A stretch of DNA of 8,594 nucleotides, taken from the NCBI GenBank assembly GCA_937890875.1, contig CALAEB010000659.1, positions 1 through 8,594 of the forward strand, given 5' to 3'. Positions 5,321 to 8,594 of the stretch are shown in pieces. This DNA is from an uncultured Anaerolineaceae bacterium. GTDB lineage: Bacteria > Chloroflexota > Anaerolineae > Anaerolineales > Anaerolineaceae. A program made the position numbers and the translations under genes. Numbering within the stretch: position 1 is the stretch's first letter; the number at the start of each line of letters is the position of its first letter. Below the pieces are notes generated by a model. That model was not told where the DNA came from and searched no databases. It saw nothing but the letters and a program-made list of their open reading frames with translations.

Positions 5321-6697
5321 TTACTGTTGCGATTGCAAGAACCTGAGTGCGTAAACTGCGTCCTCGTAACCCGGACGGATGGATAATGCTTGCTGGAAAG
5401 ATCTTTCGGCTGCCTCTGTCTCTTCCCGGAGCAGATGTCCCCAGCCTTTCCACAGATGGGATTCTTCGGAATGCGAATTCAAGCTGAGGGTGAAATCCGC
5501 AAAAGCAATCAACGCATCTGCGTTCCCGGTATAAAAAGCAGCTTCATAAAAGGCCGGATTATACAGCAAATAGCGCTGAGGCATGCCGAGATTCCGGGCG
5601 GATTGATACAAATTCCAGGCTTCCTCATATCGCCGCTTTTCCATAAGAACAGCGGCCGCGTTCAGCCCGGTGAGCACATTCCCCGGCGCCATCTCGGCGT
5701 CTTTCTGAAATTTGATCAGTGCGTTATTCAGATTGGAGGCTTCCTCCCTGTCTTCATTCAGGATTCTCAATACGTCGGATTCCTGTTCCGGGCTGAAAAC
5801 AATCAGATATTCCCGTGAAAAAGCATACCATAGAGACATCAGTTCATCAAAAGGAATTGATTGCCGGTTCCCTTTTGCGGGGTCAATAAACTGGAAAGTT
5901 CTTTCGGCTGAATTGAACCCTGTCAGCAGCAAATATCTTCCGTCCCACAGGTCGTCGCCTTTCCAGGCCGGCAGATTTCGCTGGACCTCGATCCGGATAA
6001 TGACCGGCAGTGATTCCTGAAGCAGGCTGACCAGCCGGGTTTCATCCCCGTTGATCCGGGTTATGCAGCTGAGGTCCGGATAGGTATTCCGGACATATTC
6101 AGCCAGCTGCTGAAAGGTTACATCGGGATCAAAATAATCCGGTTTGACTGCCGCCGAAATCAGGTATTGGCTTTCATTCTTGTTAAAGTGGCGCAAAAGC
6201 GCGCTTAAAGCAGCCGGGCCGTCATTCTGATAATCCTGCTGTTCAAAGACCGGCGCTGGAATGGTGACAGCCTGTCCGGCAATATCCTGGACCGGAAGTC
6301 CGGCCTCAAAAGTGGGCTGCGATTCTTCGATGATCCAAGCTACGCCCGGTGTGGCTGTGAAAAGTGTTTCCGGTTCCGCGAGGATGTTACTGCCGGCGAT
6401 TTCTTCCAGATTTTCCGCAAAAACGACCTCCTCTGAGGGAAGTTCTATTGTCGGATAAACGGCCGGGATCCGGAATTGCTGCGGATCCGGCGTGCTGACC
6501 GGTATTACAAGGCTCTTCCCATAGGTGCCTGTGTCCACCGCAAATCTCCCGAGCGTCTGGCGAAGCCTCGGAACTCTGATCCCCCAAAAAACAAATATTG
6601 CTGCGGCAATTAAAAATATGCAAACCTTCGGCCAATTTCTTTTTTTTTCTTCATAAAAGAAAGGCCGTCTTTTATCTCTCATTTTTCTTTCGTTCAT
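5321..6697 (-). CDS. Membrane-anchored C39-like domain protein with TPR repeats; catalytic Cys and His replaced
   Basis: A 458-residue protein: a basic N-terminus (1-23), one transmembrane segment (about 24-40) and a spacer to about 145. A papain-like C39 domain (about 148-302) and helical TPR-like repeats (about 320-455) follow. The C39 fold is recognised by FEQQDYQNDGPAALSALL, where active members have NCGPA, and by WDGRYLLLTGF, where active members have GHY. Here Asp159 stands for the catalytic Cys and Arg254 for the catalytic His; Asp272 (IDP) is kept. Cysteine peptidase activity is therefore not expected, and a binding or scaffolding role is inferred. The TPR part (LNAAAVLMEKRRYEEAWNLY, EAAERSFQQALSIRPGYEDA) often mediates protein contacts. 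The start is uncertain: ATG at 6697 overlaps the upstream gene by 26 bp, ATG at 6682 by 11 bp; neither has a strong ribosome binding site, suggesting translational coupling. Confidence 0.85.
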   Translation of the reverse strand: MNERKMRDKRRPFFYEEKKRNWPKVCIFLIAAAIFVFWGIRVPRLRQTLGRFAVDTGTYGKSLVIPVSTPDPQQFRIPAVYPTIELPSEEVVFAENLEEIAGSNILAEPETLFTATPGVAWIIEESQPTFEAGLPVQDIAGQAVTIPAPVFEQQDYQNDGPAALSALLRHFNKNESQYLISAAVKPDYFDPDVTFQQLAEYVRNTYPDLSCITRINGDETRLVSLLQESLPVIIRIEVQRNLPAWKGDDLWDGRYLLLTGFNSAERTFQFIDPAKGNRQSIPFDELMSLWYAFSREYLIVFSPEQESDVLRILNEDREEASNLNNALIKFQKDAEMAPGNVLTGLNAAAVLMEKRRYEEAWNLYQSARNLGMPQRYLLYNPAFYEAAFYTGNADALIAFADFTLSLNSHSEESHLWKGWGHLLREETEAAERSFQQALSIRPGYEDAVYALRFLQSQQ

Positions 6698-7019
6698 TCC
6701 GCAGGGAGACCAGCGTTCCGATAATGATGATCAGAATCAGAATTGTGCCGCCCAGAATCACACCGATTGTCTCATCCTCATTTTCAAAAAATTCACGGGG
6801 CAGGTCCGGATAATTTTCAGGCAGCGGTGTCAAAGTCGGTAGCGGAAGCGGCGTGCCCCCGTTCCCCTGGATTTCGCGCGGACGGTTCGCACCGCCGAAC
6901 AATGAAAATTGAATCGGGTCCCAGAGGATCAGCGTAAATAATCCGATTGTGATCAAACAGAAGATCGGGATCCAGTTGATCCTGACTTTGAATTGTTTTT
7001 TGTTTTTGTTCTCACCCAT
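6672..7019 (-). CDS. Small two-helix membrane protein with Pro/Thr-rich outer loop
   Basis: A 115-residue protein with no family I recognise. It starts with a basic segment (MGENKNKKQFKVR). Two predicted membrane helices follow, at about 17-33 (IPIFCLITIGLFTLILW) and about 84-106 (a run rich in Ile, Leu and Gly). The tail is highly basic (RNERKKNER). Positive charge at both ends predicts that both termini are inside and the roughly 50-residue loop is outside. The loop contains PLPLPTLTPLPENYPDLP, a stretched Pro/Thr linker. It may be a small scaffold or partner for the neighbouring membrane proteins; this is inference. The ATG at 7017-7019 lies 4 bp after the lipoprotein stop; a TTG at 7040 is in frame but would overlap that gene. 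The 3' end overlaps the start of the C39-like gene. Confidence 0.75.
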   Translation of the reverse strand: MGENKNKKQFKVRINWIPIFCLITIGLFTLILWDPIQFSLFGGANRPREIQGNGGTPLPLPTLTPLPENYPDLPREFFENEDETIGVILGGTILILIIIIGTLVSLRNERKKNER

Positions 7020-7023
7020 GCGT

Positions 7024-8421
7024 TTATTCCAGTTCTGCAATTGCTTCCTGCGCGGCTTGTTCAGGCGTGGCGACCGTGTTGATCACTTTTGAAACAGCCG
7101 CGTTCAGAATCGGTGTGATCTTGTTCAGGATCTGCGCGTTCGGAATCAAGGTGGCGTTGGGATTGATGGCGAGGATGGTTTGATATTGCTCATCCGTCTG
7201 CCATGCGGCATGATCCGACTGACGCACCGGGAAATATCCGGCTGCGGAGGTCCAGCGGTCGTTGAAAATGGGATCGGCCAGCTTTTCGGCAAATTTTATC
7301 GCGTATTCCTGGGTTGCCGGATCATTGGTGGTCAGGGCGACATTCCAGGTGGTCATCAAGGGATAACTGTTATTCTCCGGGAAGCGCGGGAGCGCGATGG
7401 CATCGATATCTGTGCCCTGATTGTGCCGGTATGTCGAGAATTTCGAGACAATGATGCTGACGGTGCCTTCCAGGAACATCTGCCAGTTTTGACTGTTATC
7501 AATCACCTGGGACAACGACGGTGGAAAGGCTCCGTTTTGCCCGCCGGACAGGAAGAAATGAAGCGTCTGGGTCAATATGGATTGATCCAGCCAGGCCTGC
7601 CCCTGGTCATTGACGAGTTTTCCGCCCATTGCCGCGTATATAAAAGTCGGAAACAACGCATCGGAGCTGGACGGAGAAAAGGCAATCGGCAGCCCGCGGG
7701 AAAGGATTTCATCCCAGGTTGTCATTTCTGCGCCGGTTTTGCTGGGGCGGAAAACCATAACCAGAGCGTCCCCCGCGATGGGGATGCCGTATACCAGGCT
7801 GTCAATCGCGGATGCCTGTTTCGAGTAGCCGTACCAGGAATTGGCGTCCGCGAAAATATTGGTCCGGATCGGGTACAGCAGACCCTTTTGGAACGCGGAT
7901 AAGAGATCATTCCGGTCCAGAATAACAAGCGAAGGGATCACATCCGGCGCCGCATTTTTTGCCGTGGAAAGGGTGTTCAATGCGCTGCTGTCTCCGCTGG
8001 TGGATTTAACCCGCATGGAAAGGCGCACATCCGGATTTTCGGTCAGAAATTCTTCGATCATCTCGGAAAAAATCTTGGCCTCGTCCGTTCCCTGCGCAGG
8101 GTCAAACTGCGGCGGAATCCAGATCGAGAGGTTGATCGTCGCCGATTCCGTTGATGCTGTCGGTTCCGTGTCGTCCTCATCCTCGTCCTCGTCAGCCGAA
8201 TTATTTTGTGTAACTCTCAGTGTGGGGCCGGTTGTGGGCGTGGGTTTTTCCTCTTCGCTATCCGCATCTGCCGATAGTGTGGCGGTTGCGGACATGTCTT
8301 CGATTTTTTCGTTCAGTTGGTCCAGTTTTTCGTTAATCAATGTACAACCAGAAAACAGGCAGGCAGCCAACAGGATGCTCAACAAAAAACTTGCCCGGTG
8401 TTTTATTCTTATTGTACGCAT
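7024..8421 (-). CDS. Extracellular solute-binding lipoprotein, ABC sugar-type family 1
   Basis: A 465-residue exported lipoprotein. A basic start (MRTIRIKHR) precedes a hydrophobic core and the lipobox-like FSGC, so Cys26 is the likely lipidated residue. Residues 29-43 (INEKLDQLNEKIEDM) have hydrophobic residues at heptad spacing and may form a short coiled coil. Residues 45-95 are a Thr/Ser/acidic linker including DEDEDEDD. The binding domain starts at LSIWIPPQFDP (about 98) and follows the family 1 pattern: EEFLTENPDVRLSM, a segment near SLVILDRNDLL, YGIPIAGDALVMVFRP, MFLEGTVSIIVSKFS, PLMTTWNVALTTN and SAAGYFPVR. Such proteins usually bind sugars for an ABC importer, but no permease or ATPase gene is adjacent, so the ligand is unknown. 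ATG at 8419-8421 follows TGAGGGA, a fair ribosome binding site. It is the first gene of the minus-strand cluster. Confidence 0.9.
   Translation of the reverse strand: MRTIRIKHRASFLLSILLAACLFSGCTLINEKLDQLNEKIEDMSATATLSADADSEEEKPTPTTGPTLRVTQNNSADEDEDEDDTEPTASTESATINLSIWIPPQFDPAQGTDEAKIFSEMIEEFLTENPDVRLSMRVKSTSGDSSALNTLSTAKNAAPDVIPSLVILDRNDLLSAFQKGLLYPIRTNIFADANSWYGYSKQASAIDSLVYGIPIAGDALVMVFRPSKTGAEMTTWDEILSRGLPIAFSPSSSDALFPTFIYAAMGGKLVNDQGQAWLDQSILTQTLHFFLSGGQNGAFPPSLSQVIDNSQNWQMFLEGTVSIIVSKFSTYRHNQGTDIDAIALPRFPENNSYPLMTTWNVALTTNDPATQEYAIKFAEKLADPIFNDRWTSAAGYFPVRQSDHAAWQTDEQYQTILAINPNATLIPNAQILNKITPILNAAVSKVINTVATPEQAAQEAIAELE
8170..8193. repeat. Short tandem repeat coding for an acidic run in the lipoprotein
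   Basis: A 24-bp stretch is built from 3- and 6-bp units (gtc and gtcctc/atcctc on the plus strand). It codes for DEDEDEDD in the lipoprotein linker. Losing or gaining a 6-bp unit keeps the frame, so the acidic run can vary in length by slippage without breaking the gene. Confidence 0.6.
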
Positions 8422-8472
8422 ATTGTTCCCTCAATTCCTGTTATCGATCTTGAATCAATCATTCCTGATCTG

Positions 8473-8478
8473 AATATA
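8473..8478 (-). promoter_or_regulatory. Weak -10 candidate for the five-gene minus-strand cluster
   Basis: On the minus strand this reads TATATT. RNA would start near 8466 and carry a leader of about 45 bases with TGAGGGA before the lipoprotein ATG. No convincing -35 box is visible at normal spacing, so the call rests on the hexamer and its position in the AT-rich divergent region. Confidence 0.3.
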
Positions 8479-8504
8479 CAGCAAATTAAACAAATCTGCT
8501 ATTC

Positions 8505-8510
8505 TATAAT
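8505..8510 (+). promoter_or_regulatory. Candidate -10 box for a rightward gene
   Basis: A perfect TATAAT lies 23 bp before an ATG at 8534 that has AAGGAAG (8519-8525) at good spacing. No clear -35 is present. With the minus-strand TATATT at 8473-8478 it makes a plausible divergent promoter pair. Confidence 0.35.
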
Positions 8511-8533
8511 TTTACTGCAAGGAAGAAAATTCA

Positions 8534-8594
8534 ATGACATTGCCCGTCTGCAACTCGAAATTTGAAAAAAAAGGTTCCCTGTGTTTGCCCTACT
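8534..8594 (+). CDS. Possible start of a gene running off the right edge
   Basis: An ATG at 8534-8536 follows AAGGAAG by 8 bases and a TATAAT by 23 bases. The frame stays open for the 20 codons left in the window (MTLPVCNSKFEKKGSLCLPY). The peptide shows no recognisable domain or signal sequence, and 20 open codons are weak evidence. It would be divergent from the minus-strand cluster. Confidence 0.3.
   Translation, partial: MTLPVCNSKFEKKGSLCLPY

Noticed and set aside
7180..7902. Plus-strand open frame of 240 codons opposite the lipoprotein gene
   Set aside because: The opposite strand has a signal peptide and family 1 binding-protein motifs; this frame shows none and is a shadow.
8482..8495. 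Two caaat repeats 9 bp apart as an operator or iteron
   Set aside because: Two 5-bp copies in AT-rich DNA are not distinguishable from chance.
1..8594. CRISPR array, tRNA, rRNA, insertion sequence or prophage
   Set aside because: No spaced direct repeats, cloverleaf folds, rRNA-like stretches or transposase/integrase motifs were seen on either strand.

Overview
The window looks like chromosomal DNA from an anaerobic, probably monoderm bacterium, most likely Chloroflexota of the Anaerolineae type. This is inferred from three things: a two-iron superoxide reductase; a family 1 solute-binding lipoprotein with a Thr/Pro/acidic linker; and a C39-like/TPR membrane protein whose overall pattern I recall from Chloroflexota. 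No rRNA, tRNA, CRISPR array or transposon is visible.

Layout. (1) 1-1005, plus strand: the C-terminal part of NAD-dependent DNA ligase (ligA), entering from outside the window. (2) 1112-1167: a perfect 25-bp-stem hairpin that can act as a two-way terminator between convergent ligA and the next gene. (3) 1178-1555, minus strand: a complete desulfoferrodoxin-type superoxide reductase with its own ribosome binding site and a plausible extended -10 promoter. (4) 1556-1937: a 382-bp divergent intergenic region with several dyads. (5) 1938-3225, plus strand: rarA (mgsA), an AAA+ replication/recombination ATPase, broken by an internal deletion of about 28 codons that also shifts the frame. (6) 3166-8421, minus strand: five closely spaced genes, read right to left. 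They encode a solute-binding lipoprotein, a small two-helix membrane protein, a membrane-anchored C39-like/TPR protein without its catalytic Cys and His, a membrane-anchored HExxH metallopeptidase, and a HAD phosphatase. (7) 8422-8594: a likely divergent promoter region and perhaps the start of another plus-strand gene.

How they may work together. ligA, rarA and the superoxide reductase are ordinary housekeeping and oxygen-defence genes. The five-gene minus-strand cluster is the unusual part. Four consecutive products are predicted to sit on or in the membrane with their main domains outside. The spacing (4-bp gap, overlap, 46-bp gap, 27-bp gap) suggests one transcript. A sugar-type binding lipoprotein is present without any ABC permease or ATPase, next to a dead papain-like domain and an apparently intact zinc peptidase. 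An extracytoplasmic capture/processing or sensing complex is a reasonable but unproven reading. The HAD phosphatase at the end is the only cytoplasmic member and may simply share the transcript.
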